A stretch of DNA of 7,242 bases from Clostridiales bacterium UBA4959 (GCA_002397345.1 DHAH01000155.1:1-7242); one strand, 5' to 3'; counted from the first letter of the stretch, positions 1 through 6,133 are shown. Notes: generated by a model from the sequence alone, not told the origin. Program-made: numbers and translations.

Positions 1-2
1 AA

Positions 3-551
3 ATCGATATAAAATTCCACGGTTCATTCGCGAAAACATATAAAGGTCATGGCAGCGACAAAGCCATTATCGCCGGACTTTTGGGATTTAAACCCGACGA
101 TGAACGGATAAAAGATATTTTTGCTATTGCGGATGAAAGGTGTATTTCCTATTCATTTACAACCGTAGAGCTGCAAAACGCGCATCCGAACACTGTCGTT
201 ATCGCCGCCGCAACCGAAGATGGTACGGAAATCAACGTCACCGCCGAATCAATAGGCGGCGGGAATATAATAATAAGAAAAATCGACGATATAGAAGCGG
301 AATTCGACGGACAATATGACACGCTTGTGATACGTCACAATGACGAGCCGGGCGTTATCGCGCAGGTGACAAGCATTTTGGCGGCAGCGCAGGTTAATAT
401 AGCAACTATGGAAGTCTACCGTTCCAGCAGGGGCGGCGACGCCATTATGATTATCGGCGCCGACGGTCAGCTTAATAAAAATTTATGCAAAGCAATGGAG
501 CTGCTGCCACATATTAAACGATCGACAATAATTTGGGGGATTAAACATTAA
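3..551 (+). CDS. sdaAB: L-serine dehydratase, iron-sulfur-dependent, beta subunit (5' partial)
   Basis: The frame is open from base 3, so the gene starts before the window; 182 codons are present and roughly 40 N-terminal residues of a typical ~220-residue chain are missing. The visible start contains HGSFAKTYKGHGSDKA and IAGLLGFKPDDERI, the conserved core of the SdaAB chain (the ASB fold that packs on the catalytic chain). The C-terminal third (about bases 318-470, from DTLVIRHNDEPGVIAQ) is an ACT domain, a small-ligand-sensing fold. Together with SdaAA the cytoplasmic enzyme deaminates L-serine to pyruvate and ammonia using a [4Fe-4S] cluster rather than pyridoxal phosphate. The TTG at 81 is not the true start, because conserved sequence continues upstream of it. 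It ends three bases before sdaAA, consistent with one transcript and coupled translation. The promoter lies outside the window. Confidence 0.93.
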   Translation: MDIKFHGSFAKTYKGHGSDKAIIAGLLGFKPDDERIKDIFAIADERCISYSFTTVELQNAHPNTVVIAAATEDGTEINVTAESIGGGNIIIRKIDDIEAEFDGQYDTLVIRHNDEPGVIAQVTSILAAAQVNIATMEVYRSSRGGDAIMIIGADGQLNKNLCKAMELLPHIKRSTIIWGIKH

Positions 552-554
552 TCG

Positions 555-1427
555 ATGGATTTCACAAGCATTGCGGAAATAATAACGGCGGCGGAAAGCG
601 AAAACAAGACTATTTCGCGGGTTATTCTTGAGGGGAGCGCCGCCGACATGGGAAAAACCGGCGCGGAGATATTTGAAATGATGGCGGCGAATTACAAGGT
701 CATGAAAGAAGCCGCCGTAAAAGGGCTTGAAAACGCATCGCTCTCCGCAAGCGGGCTTTCCGGCGGGAATGCGGGAAAAGTTAAATCGCTGCGGGATGCC
801 GGAAAGCATATAACAGGCGATTTTATCAACGAGATCATATACACCGCGCTTGCTGTTTCGGAAACGAACGCACGGATGGGCAGGATCGTTGCCGCTCCAA
901 CCGCGGGAAGCTGCGGTATACTGCCCGCCTGCCTTATCGCGCTGCAAAACCATTTTAATATATCCGATGAGGCGGCTGTGATGGGACTGATAAACGCGTC
1001 GGGTATCGGAATGATTATCGCGCGAAACGCGTCAATTTCCGGCGCCGAGGGCGGATGCCAGGCGGAATGCGGCTCCGCGTCCGCGATGGCGGCAAGCGCC
1101 GTCACCGAAATAATGGGCGGAGGACCCGAACAATGCGGACACGCAGCGGCACAGGCGCTGAAAAGTTTCATGGGCTTGGTATGCGATCCCGTAGCGGGAC
1201 TTGTTGAGGAGCCCTGCATAATACGCAACGTATCGTGTGCCGTTATCGCCGTCACCTCTGCCGAGCTGGCGCTCGCAGGCGTCAGGAGCGTCATACCCGT
1301 GGACGAAGTTGTCAGGGCCATGTTCTCGGTTGGAAATATGATGCCGCACTCGCTGAAGGAAACCGCGGAGGGCGGTTTAGCCGCGACGGAAACCGCAAAG
1401 GCGATTTCGTGCCGGATATCATCATAG
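555..1427 (+). CDS. sdaAA: L-serine dehydratase, iron-sulfur-dependent, alpha subunit
   Basis: This complete 290-residue protein has the usual length for the Firmicute alpha chain (about 290-300). It is the catalytic subunit that holds the [4Fe-4S] cluster and eliminates water from L-serine. Landmarks are PTAGSCGILPA at 115-125, GGCQAECG at 166-173 and CDPVAGLVEEPC at 210-221. Cys168, Cys210 and Cys221 have spacings of 42 and 11, which match the cluster-ligand cysteines I remember for the single-chain Legionella enzyme; their assignment as ligands here is by that analogy. The C-terminal LKETAEGGLAAT is also typical. ATG 555 lies three bases after the sdaAB stop, with a G-rich GGGGG at about 536-540 as a rather distant ribosome site, so coupling to sdaAB is likely. 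No strong terminator follows; only a weak CGTTTT/AAAACG pairing is seen at 1431-1452. Confidence 0.95.
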   Translation: MDFTSIAEIITAAESENKTISRVILEGSAADMGKTGAEIFEMMAANYKVMKEAAVKGLENASLSASGLSGGNAGKVKSLRDAGKHITGDFINEIIYTALAVSETNARMGRIVAAPTAGSCGILPACLIALQNHFNISDEAAVMGLINASGIGMIIARNASISGAEGGCQAECGSASAMAASAVTEIMGGGPEQCGHAAAQALKSFMGLVCDPVAGLVEEPCIIRNVSCAVIAVTSAELALAGVRSVIPVDEVVRAMFSVGNMMPHSLKETAEGGLAATETAKAISCRISS

Positions 1428-1481
1428 GATCGTTTTGTTTTTAAATAAAACGTAAAATTTACCTTCGGCGGCTCGGCGGTG

Positions 1482-1510
1482 TTGACAAACTTTTTGAACT
1501 GTTATATAAT
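1482..1510 (+). promoter_or_regulatory. consensus vegetative (sigma-A/70) promoter
   Basis: TTGACA (1482-1487) and TATAAT (1505-1510) are separated by exactly 17 bases, a full match to both consensus hexamers at ideal spacing. Transcription would begin near 1517, giving about 30 bases of leader to the TTG at 1546 or about 60 to the ATG at 1576. It should give strong, constitutive-type expression of the Cys/Asp-rich protein gene and possibly of the DUF4234-like gene behind it. No operator was recognised. Confidence 0.85.
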
Positions 1511-1575
1511 GATTATAATTATATTTTTGAAAGGACGCGGGCACTTTGACAGGCTGCCCGTTTCGGGTAAATATC

Positions 1576-2229
1576 ATGGAATTTTGGGATAACTTTTCAA
1601 AGACTGTCTCCGATGCCGCAGAGTATACGGTTAAAGAAGCCGGCAAGCTGACAGGCTGGGCGAAGCTGAAGTATAAGCTCTCCGCTTCCCGCGCAAGACT
1701 CGACACATTTTTAGCGGCGCTCGGCAGCGTAAAATACAATGAGGTTAAAGGTGCGGCAGCCGACGCCAATGTAAACGAACTCATCAGGAACATCGACGCG
1801 CTGAAAGCGGAGATCGAAGCATACGAAAACGAAATTGCCAAGCTGAAAAATGTGCGTATCTGTGCCGCGTGCCGTCAGGCAATCGCGCTTGATATGGCAT
1901 TCTGCCCGCGCTGCGGCGCAAAACAGCCCGAGCCGGAAGAACCTAATGAAGAATGCTGCTGCTGCTGTTGTGACGACGACGATTATGACTGCGATTGCGA
2001 TGACGATGAGTGCGACTGCGGCTGCGACGACGACTGCTGCGATGATAAATGCGACTGCGGTTGCGACGATGACTGCTGTGACGATAAATGCGACTGCGGC
2101 TGCGACGACGACAGCTGTGACGATAAATGCGACTGCGGTTGCGACGACGATTGTTGCGATGATAAATGCGGCTGCGACGACGACTGCTGTGATGACGACT
2201 GCGGCTGCGGATGCGGCGACGAAAGATAA
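1576..2229 (+). CDS. zinc-ribbon protein with Cys/Asp-rich tandem-repeat tail
   Basis: The function is unknown. From ATG 1576 it has 217 residues in three parts. Residues 1-95 are charged and helix-prone (MEFWDNFSKTVSDAAEYTVK, then a coiled-coil-like IDALKAEIEAYENEIAKLKN), the style of small Firmicute zinc-ribbon proteins. Residues 96-113 are a zinc ribbon, CAAC then CPRC. From residue 127 the tail is nearly all Cys and Asp: of 91 residues, 34 are Cys and 40 Asp. It is built of 13-residue units CDCGCDDDCCDDK repeated four times, plus a shortened fifth. No signal peptide is visible, so it is probably cytoplasmic. Metal binding is an inference from composition. An in-frame TTG at 1546 adds ten residues and has the better ribosome site (GAAAGGA 1529-1535, 10-base spacing); I prefer the ATG because the protein then begins like its relatives. 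A consensus promoter lies directly upstream. Confidence 0.85.
   Translation: MEFWDNFSKTVSDAAEYTVKEAGKLTGWAKLKYKLSASRARLDTFLAALGSVKYNEVKGAAADANVNELIRNIDALKAEIEAYENEIAKLKNVRICAACRQAIALDMAFCPRCGAKQPEPEEPNEECCCCCCDDDDYDCDCDDDECDCGCDDDCCDDKCDCGCDDDCCDDKCDCGCDDDSCDDKCDCGCDDDCCDDKCGCDDDCCDDDCGCGCGDER
2011..2199 (+). repeat. 39-bp coding tandem repeat (4 full units plus one of 33 bp)
   Basis: Units lie at 2011-2049, 2050-2088, 2089-2127, 2128-2166 and 2167-2199. Each full unit encodes CDCGCDDDCCDDK; the third has Ser for one Cys (TGC to AGC), and the fifth lacks the first two codons and ends in Asp instead of Lys. The full units differ otherwise only at third codon positions (GGC/GGT, GAC/GAT, TGC/TGT). 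It is a coding minisatellite within the zinc-ribbon protein gene, not a CRISPR array, as there are no spacers. Confidence 0.95.
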
Positions 2230-2298
2230 ATAATATTTTTCAAGCGAAACAAATCCGGTAATTTATCCTATATTCCTACATAACGGGAGCGACATAAA

Positions 2299-2661
2299 AT
2301 GCAGTACCCTCAGAGAATAAGAAACCCTGTTCTCGTACTCCTCCTTTCCATCATTACCTGCGGCATATATTCGTGGATCGAGGTTTATCAGTTGACAGAT
2401 GAAATTAAAACATTTACCGGCGACCAGTCGATAAACCCCGGATTGGAACTTCTTCTATGCATTATAACCTGCAATCTTTACGGCATTTACTGGTGCTATA
2501 AATATTCTAAAATTATATACGAAATGCAGCAGCGGGTTAGCGTGGAAATGCCCAACGATATTTCGATTGTCACGCTCATTCTTCCGATCTTCCGGATGTT
2601 TATAATTTCCCTGCTGCTTATGCAGTCCGAAATCAACCGTGTGTGGGAAAAGGCGATTTGA
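2299..2661 (+). CDS. DUF4234-like small integral membrane protein
   Basis: A 120-residue protein of unknown function. Hydrophobic segments lie at about 9-30, 48-68 and 88-108. The first two carry an internal duplication: IITCGIYSW near 18-26 and IITCNLYGIYW near 55-65, each ending a hydrophobic stretch. This short repeated 'I-T-x-G/N-I/L-Y' signature in a small multi-pass protein is what I know from the DUF4234 family; the family call is from memory. The charged segment between them (EIKTFTGDQSINPG) would be a loop. GGGAG at 2285-2289, nine bases before ATG 2299, is the ribosome site. It follows the Cys/Asp-rich protein gene by 69 bases without a clear terminator or promoter between them, so co-transcription is plausible. 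A terminator hairpin follows at 2741-2777. Confidence 0.78.
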   Translation: MQYPQRIRNPVLVLLLSIITCGIYSWIEVYQLTDEIKTFTGDQSINPGLELLLCIITCNLYGIYWCYKYSKIIYEMQQRVSVEMPNDISIVTLILPIFRMFIISLLLMQSEINRVWEKAI

Positions 2662-2672
2662 CAGTTAGCGGT

Positions 2673-2777
2673 GCGGGTTGGGGCAGCAAATTGCCCTACC
2701 CACCCCGCGATATATATTTCCCCGTAATTACACCATGCAGGGGCGACAGCGTGTGCGCACGCGGGTCGCCCGTTTTT
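2673..2777. repeat. GC-rich two-hairpin intergenic element (candidate dispersed repeat)
   Basis: Two hairpins lie in tandem. The first has an outer stem GCGGG (2673-2677) with CCCGC (2704-2708) and an inner stem GGGCA (2681-2685) with TGCCC (2692-2696). The second is the terminator at 2741-2771. The element is much more GC-rich than the flanking AT-rich spacer and encodes nothing. Its style (GCAGGGGCGAC ... GTCGCCCG) resembles short repeats I recall scattered between genes in Clostridia genomes. Only one copy is present here, so its repeated nature is an inference. Confidence 0.4.
2741..2777 (+). terminator. rho-independent terminator after the DUF4234-like gene
   Basis: GGGCGAC (2741-2747) pairs with GTCGCCC (2765-2771), and inside it GCGTG (2749-2753) pairs with CACGC (2758-2762) around a TGCG loop, with small bulges. 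A run of five T follows at 2773-2777. It would end transcripts coming from the DUF4234-like gene and isolate the ABC-F gene, whose start codon is only 31 bases further on. Confidence 0.72.
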
Positions 2778-2808
2778 ATGATAAATATTCAATAACATTA
2801 ATAATTTT

Positions 2809-4761
2809 ATGATAGCTATTTCATGCGACAATTTAAGCCTGTCTTTCGGCGCGGATAAAATTCTTGACAGCATTTCCTTCGCTTTAAACGACGGCGAGCG
2901 GCTGGGCATCATCGGCGTTAACGGCGCGGGTAAAACCTCGCTGTTTAAAATTATCACCGGCGAATATGCACCCGATCCGCCGCCCCCGAACGAACCCGCG
3001 GGCGGCGTTTATATCGCGCGCGGCGCTACAGTCGGCACCCTCTCTCAAAAACTTGATTTTAAACCGGACGCGACGCTCTACGAAGCGGCAATAGCCTCGT
3101 TTAAATCGCTGCTTGACGACGAAGCCGAACTTGAGCGGCTGCGGCTTGCCGTAGAAGCATCCGGCGGCGCTGCCGCTTCAGAAAATGAACTCGCCGTGCT
3201 TTCGGCGCGTTATTCTTCCCTGCTCGAGCGTTTTACACGCGTGGGCGGGTTCGAGTTTCGCGGACGCGTACGCGGCATTTTGGTCAATCTCGGTTTCGAC
3301 GAGCGGTTTTGGGACATACCTGTGACGGCACTGTCGGGCGGTCAGAAAACGCGGCTGGCGCTCGCCTGCCTGTTATTGCGCGAACCGGATATCCTACTGC
3401 TTGACGAGCCGACCAACCATCTCGACACCGACGCTATGTATTGGCTGGAGGAATATCTTAAAACAAAGCGTATAACCGCGCTGGTCATTTCGCACGACCG
3501 TTATTTCCTCGACAGTGTCGCGACGAAAATACTCGAAATTGAGAATACACGCGGGAAACTCTATGACGGCAACTACACCTCCGCGCGCGAAAAAAAAGCG
3601 TCCGACCGCGCGATCCAGGAAAAGCACTACAAAAACCAGCAGCGCGAGATCGCGCGTATAGAAGCGTATATCGAGCAGCAGCGGCGATGGAACCGCGAGC
3701 GTAATATAATAGCCGCCGAAAGTCGCCAAAAGCTGCTGGATAAGATGGAACGCGTCGAGCGTCCGGAGGCGCTGCCCGAATCGGTGCGTCTACGCTTTGA
3801 AAAATCGGGCGAGAGCGGCAACGATGTGATGTATTTGCGCGGTCTCACCCGTGGCTACGCGGACAAACCGCTGTTCCGCGATGTCACATTGACAATAAAA
3901 AAGCGTGAGCGCGTGTTCATCACCGGTCCCAACGGCTGCGGCAAGTCTACGCTTATAAAATTACTCGCGCATAAAGAAACGCCTGACACAGGCGAAGTCG
4001 ATTACGGATATAACGTTGAAGTCGGTTATTACGATCAGGAAAATCAGCAGCTTGACGACAGCAAAACCGTATTGGACGAGCTGTGGGACACCTATCCCGA
4101 TCTTACACATACAGAGCTGCGTTCCGCGCTGGCGTTGTTTTTGTTCAAAGGCGACGATATCGAAAAACGCATCTCCAATCTCAGCGGCGGCGAGCGGGCG
4201 CGGCTGACGCTGACTAAACTGATACTCTCGAAAATGAACCTGCTCATCCTCGACGAGCCGACAAACCATCTTGATATCAATTCCCGCGAAGCGCTGGAGG
4301 GTGCGCTCGAAAAATTTGACGGCACGATCATCGCGGTGTCGCACGACCGCTATTTTATCAAAAAGTTGGCGACCCGAGTACTCGATTTCGGCGTGCCCGA
4401 ACCGCTTAATATCTACGATTACCATGGCGGGTGGGAAGATTACCGCGCGTATAAAGCGGGATACCTTAAACCCGCCGAATCAGAGCGCGAAGAGGTTATG
4501 ACGCGCTCGAAAGAAGAATTTCTGTCGTACAAACAAAAGCAGTCGGAGCAGCGTAAATACGAGCGGCGCGTGCGGCTCAACGCCGAGGAGACAGTGTCGG
4601 TCGAAAACCGGCTGACCGAGCTGGAAGGTGAGATAAACGGCGATGCCTCAACCGATCACATCAAACTTGCGGAACTGTACGACGAGCACAAGACGCTCGA
4701 ATCAAGATTGATGGAATTATACGAAGAAGCGGAAAGTCTGTCCGCTAATCCGCCGGAATAA
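2809..4761 (+). CDS. ABC-F family ATP-binding protein (tandem ATPase, ribosome-associated type)
   Basis: A 650-residue soluble protein with two ABC ATPase domains and no membrane segments, as in ABC-F proteins, which act on the ribosome E site rather than transport. Domain 1: Walker A GVNGAGKTS at 36-44, signature LSGGQ at 175-179, Walker B ILLLDEPTNHLD at 195-206 with catalytic Glu200, His229 in SHDRYF. The linker at about 245-325 is rich in Arg, Gln and Glu and corresponds to the P-site tRNA interaction motif. Domain 2: GPNGCGKST at 373-381, LSGGE at 458-462, LLILDEPTNHLD with Glu483, His512. A charged C-terminal coiled coil spans about 565-645. All catalytic residues are intact. A proline-rich stretch PDPPPPNEPAGG follows Walker A. 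Whether it is housekeeping (YdiF/Uup-like) or antibiotic-protective cannot be decided from sequence. No Shine-Dalgarno precedes ATG 2809, but the protein begins as relatives do. Confidence 0.93.
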   Translation: MIAISCDNLSLSFGADKILDSISFALNDGERLGIIGVNGAGKTSLFKIITGEYAPDPPPPNEPAGGVYIARGATVGTLSQKLDFKPDATLYEAAIASFKSLLDDEAELERLRLAVEASGGAAASENELAVLSARYSSLLERFTRVGGFEFRGRVRGILVNLGFDERFWDIPVTALSGGQKTRLALACLLLREPDILLLDEPTNHLDTDAMYWLEEYLKTKRITALVISHDRYFLDSVATKILEIENTRGKLYDGNYTSAREKKASDRAIQEKHYKNQQREIARIEAYIEQQRRWNRERNIIAAESRQKLLDKMERVERPEALPESVRLRFEKSGESGNDVMYLRGLTRGYADKPLFRDVTLTIKKRERVFITGPNGCGKSTLIKLLAHKETPDTGEVDYGYNVEVGYYDQENQQLDDSKTVLDELWDTYPDLTHTELRSALALFLFKGDDIEKRISNLSGGERARLTLTKLILSKMNLLILDEPTNHLDINSREALEGALEKFDGTIIAVSHDRYFIKKLATRVLDFGVPEPLNIYDYHGGWEDYRAYKAGYLKPAESEREEVMTRSKEEFLSYKQKQSEQRKYERRVRLNAEETVSVENRLTELEGEINGDASTDHIKLAELYDEHKTLESRLMELYEEAESLSANPPE

Positions 4762-4782
4762 CGTAAATTTTGCGGAATAGTC

Positions 4783-4811
4783 TTTACATTATGGTTATTA
4801 TGGTGTATAAT
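4783..4811 (+). promoter_or_regulatory. vegetative promoter of nrdR
   Basis: TTTACA (4783-4788) and a perfect TATAAT (4806-4811) are 17 bases apart, eleven of twelve consensus positions. It lies in the 89-base gap after the ABC-F gene, and transcription would start about 30 bases before the nrdR ATG. nrdR thus has its own promoter and need not depend on read-through. I see no convincing NrdR box within it. Confidence 0.82.
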
Positions 4812-4850
4812 GACATTACTGATAGAATTTTCGTATAAGGAGACATAATT

Positions 4851-5315
4851 ATGAAATGTCCGAGCTGCGGTTATGAAGAGAGCAAGGTTGTCGATTCGCG
4901 TCCGACCGCTAATTCCGGCGTCAGACGCCGCCGCGAATGCCTGAAATGCAAGACGCGTTTTACTACTTACGAGAATTATGAACTCGGCAACACAGCCCCG
5001 CTGGTCGTTATAAAGAAAGACGGCTCCATCGAGCTGTTCGACCGCAACAAAATCCTGACCGGACTGCTTAAAGCGTGTTATAAGCGTCCTGTTACCACCG
5101 CGCAGATTAACAACATCATCAACGAGATCGAAACCGAGCTGAAGAGTACGCTTAAAACAGAATTTCATTCGGAAGAGATCGGACGTCTGGTCATGGACAA
5201 GCTGCGCAGCCTTGATGATGTTTCATATGTACGGTTCGCGTCGGTATACCGCTCTTTCAAAGATGTAGATACTTTCGTGGACGAGCTGAACGAACTGCGG
5301 AAAAACCGAATTTAA
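4851..5315 (+). CDS. nrdR: transcriptional repressor NrdR
   Basis: A complete 154-residue protein of the usual length (about 150-160). The N-terminal zinc ribbon has Cys3-x2-Cys6 and Cys30-x2-Cys33, with the family-typical DSRP (15-18) and RRRRECLKCKTRFTTYE. An ATP-cone domain follows (about 49-136, starting VIKKDGSIELFDRNKI). NrdR represses ribonucleotide reductase genes by binding NrdR boxes, its DNA binding being tuned by ATP or dATP in the cone. A strong AAGGAGA (4837-4843) stands seven bases before the ATG. The gene is bracketed by its own promoter and a good terminator, so it is monocistronic; no nrd target gene is in the window. Confidence 0.97.
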   Translation: MKCPSCGYEESKVVDSRPTANSGVRRRRECLKCKTRFTTYENYELGNTAPLVVIKKDGSIELFDRNKILTGLLKACYKRPVTTAQINNIINEIETELKSTLKTEFHSEEIGRLVMDKLRSLDDVSYVRFASVYRSFKDVDTFVDELNELRKNRI

Positions 5316-5328
5316 CCAAATAACCAGA

Positions 5329-5387
5329 GGTGAAGAGCGAAGGGCCGGAAAAAAATTCTGCCCTTCACCCTTTGCCTTTGTTTTTTT
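5329..5387 (+). terminator. rho-independent terminator of nrdR
   Basis: A 17-position stem forms between 5329-5345 and 5360-5376: 13 Watson-Crick pairs, two G-U pairs and two A-C mismatches, with perfect pairing of GAAGGGC to GCCCTTC next to the 14-base loop. TTTG and seven T follow directly (5377-5387). It begins 13 bases after the nrdR stop. Confidence 0.8.
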
Positions 5388-5400
5388 CACCATTTATTAT
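5372..5400 (+). promoter_or_regulatory. possible promoter of the ytaF-like gene
   Basis: TTGCCT (5372-5377, four of six) and TATTAT (5395-5400, five of six) are 17 bases apart. It is the only promoter-like pair between the nrdR terminator and the next gene, and its -35 overlaps the terminator. Transcription would begin about 5407, inside the left arm of the inverted repeat at 5401-5448. If YtaF is a sporulation protein, a sporulation sigma factor could be used instead. Confidence 0.35.
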
Positions 5401-5451
5401 AACGCCACATAGATTGATTAGAGAATCAAATAATAAGGATGTGGCGTTTTT
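5401..5451 (+). promoter_or_regulatory. inverted repeat/hairpin abutting the ytaF start codon
   Basis: AACGCCACAT (5401-5410) is the exact reverse complement of ATGTGGCGTT (5439-5448). Between them a second stem, TTGATT (5414-5419) with AATCAA (5424-5429), closes an AGAG loop. The right arm runs into five T (5447-5451) that touch the ATG at 5452. The only ribosome-site candidate, AAGGA at 5435-5439, lies at the edge of the right arm. It may be a terminator-like attenuator, a translation-blocking hairpin or a protein operator; it does not resemble the yybP-ykoY manganese riboswitch. Confidence 0.6.
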
Positions 5452-6078
5452 ATGTCTTGGCTGTCCATACTCGGTTTCGCTCTGTCGTCGAGCCTCGATA
5501 ATTTAGGGGTAGGAATTACATACGGGATCAGGAAAATACGCATCGGTTTAATCTCAAACGGAGCTATCGCGTTTGTGTGTTTTATATTCAGTTATTTAGG
5601 TATTTTATTCGGAAAATGGATCTCCGCCATTGTACCCGGGATTTTACCTATGATATTCAGTGCCGTTCTCTTGTTCGCTGTCGGACTGCGGATCATATGG
5701 CTTTCCTTTCCTCGCAAGCACCGGCAGGAGGAGAAAAAAGAAGACGATATGGTGAAGGGTCTGTCGTCAATATTGAAAAATCCCGAATGCGCCGACTTTG
5801 ATAAATCACAGGATATCAGCTTTTTAGAAGCGTTGGTGCTCGGCGTCGCGCTGTCGGCAAACGCGCTGACAAACGGGCTTTCCGCCGGTATGCTCGGGTA
5901 TAATCCGTTTATCATATCGCTCGTTTCAGCAGCAGGTAGTTTTGTGACAATCTGGCTCGGAGTAAAGACCGGGCAAAAGGTAGCCGATATTACAATCGGT
6001 CCGTTTAAACTGGGTCAGTTCGGAACCCTGATCAGCGGTATATTGCTTGTACTTATAGCAATACGCAGTTTTTTATAA
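5452..6078 (+). CDS. ytaF: YtaF-like membrane protein (MntP/DUF204-related)
   Basis: A 208-residue integral membrane protein with about six hydrophobic segments (near 3-22, 31-50, 60-86, 128-148, 152-171 and 186-207) in two similar halves joined by a charged loop (residues 87-125, RKHRQEEKKEDD...). The first helix has SSSLDNLGVGITYG and the fourth ALSANALTNGLSAG, the paired signature of the MntP/YtaF superfamily. MntP proteins export manganese; YtaF is a putative sporulation membrane protein without a known reaction. The start RKIRIG after helix 1 and the length favour YtaF over MntP. Asp16 is kept in the first signature, but the matching position in the second is Asn137, so transport should not be assumed. 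ATG 5452 directly follows a hairpin, with AAGGA at an unusually long 12-base spacing. A strong terminator begins 13 bases after the stop. Confidence 0.8.
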   Translation: MSWLSILGFALSSSLDNLGVGITYGIRKIRIGLISNGAIAFVCFIFSYLGILFGKWISAIVPGILPMIFSAVLLFAVGLRIIWLSFPRKHRQEEKKEDDMVKGLSSILKNPECADFDKSQDISFLEALVLGVALSANALTNGLSAGMLGYNPFIISLVSAAGSFVTIWLGVKTGQKVADITIGPFKLGQFGTLISGILLVLIAIRSFL

Positions 6079-6090
6079 TCGATTTAACTA

Positions 6091-6133
6091 AACGACGAAA
6101 AACGCAATTCTGCGGCGTTTTTCGTCGTTTTTT
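6091..6133 (+). terminator. strong rho-independent terminator after ytaF
   Basis: AACGACGAAAAACGC (6091-6105) pairs without mismatch over 15 bases with 6115-6129 around a nine-base loop, and six T end it (6128-6133). It separates ytaF from cheA. Confidence 0.93.

Noticed and set aside
692..1321. Long antisense open frame within sdaAA
   Set aside because: It lies wholly within a clearly conserved gene and has a low-complexity composition typical of a shadow frame.
1431..1452. Terminator after sdaAA
   Set aside because: The CGTTTT/AAAACG pairing is short and AT-rich and has no T-run after it, so it would be very weak.
2011..2199. CRISPR-like direct repeats
   Set aside because: The units are contiguous without spacers, and they encode a regular peptide in frame.
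1850..2233. Open frame overlapping the Cys/Asp-rich tail in another + frame (Ala/Thr-rich)
   Set aside because: The 39-base repeat is a multiple of three, so it keeps other frames open too; the frame has no ribosome site and shadows the supported gene.
1983..2252. Antisense open frame of Ser/Gln/Pro repeats
   Set aside because: This is the reverse-complement reading of the same tandem repeat, with nothing to support expression.
2246..2274. Promoter before the DUF4234-like gene
   Set aside because: TATATT at 2269-2274 could be a -10, but no -35-like hexamer stands at suitable spacing.
5388..5451. yybP-ykoY manganese riboswitch upstream of the MntP/YtaF-type gene
   Set aside because: The leader is too short and lacks the conserved loops of that riboswitch; only a simple nested inverted repeat is present.
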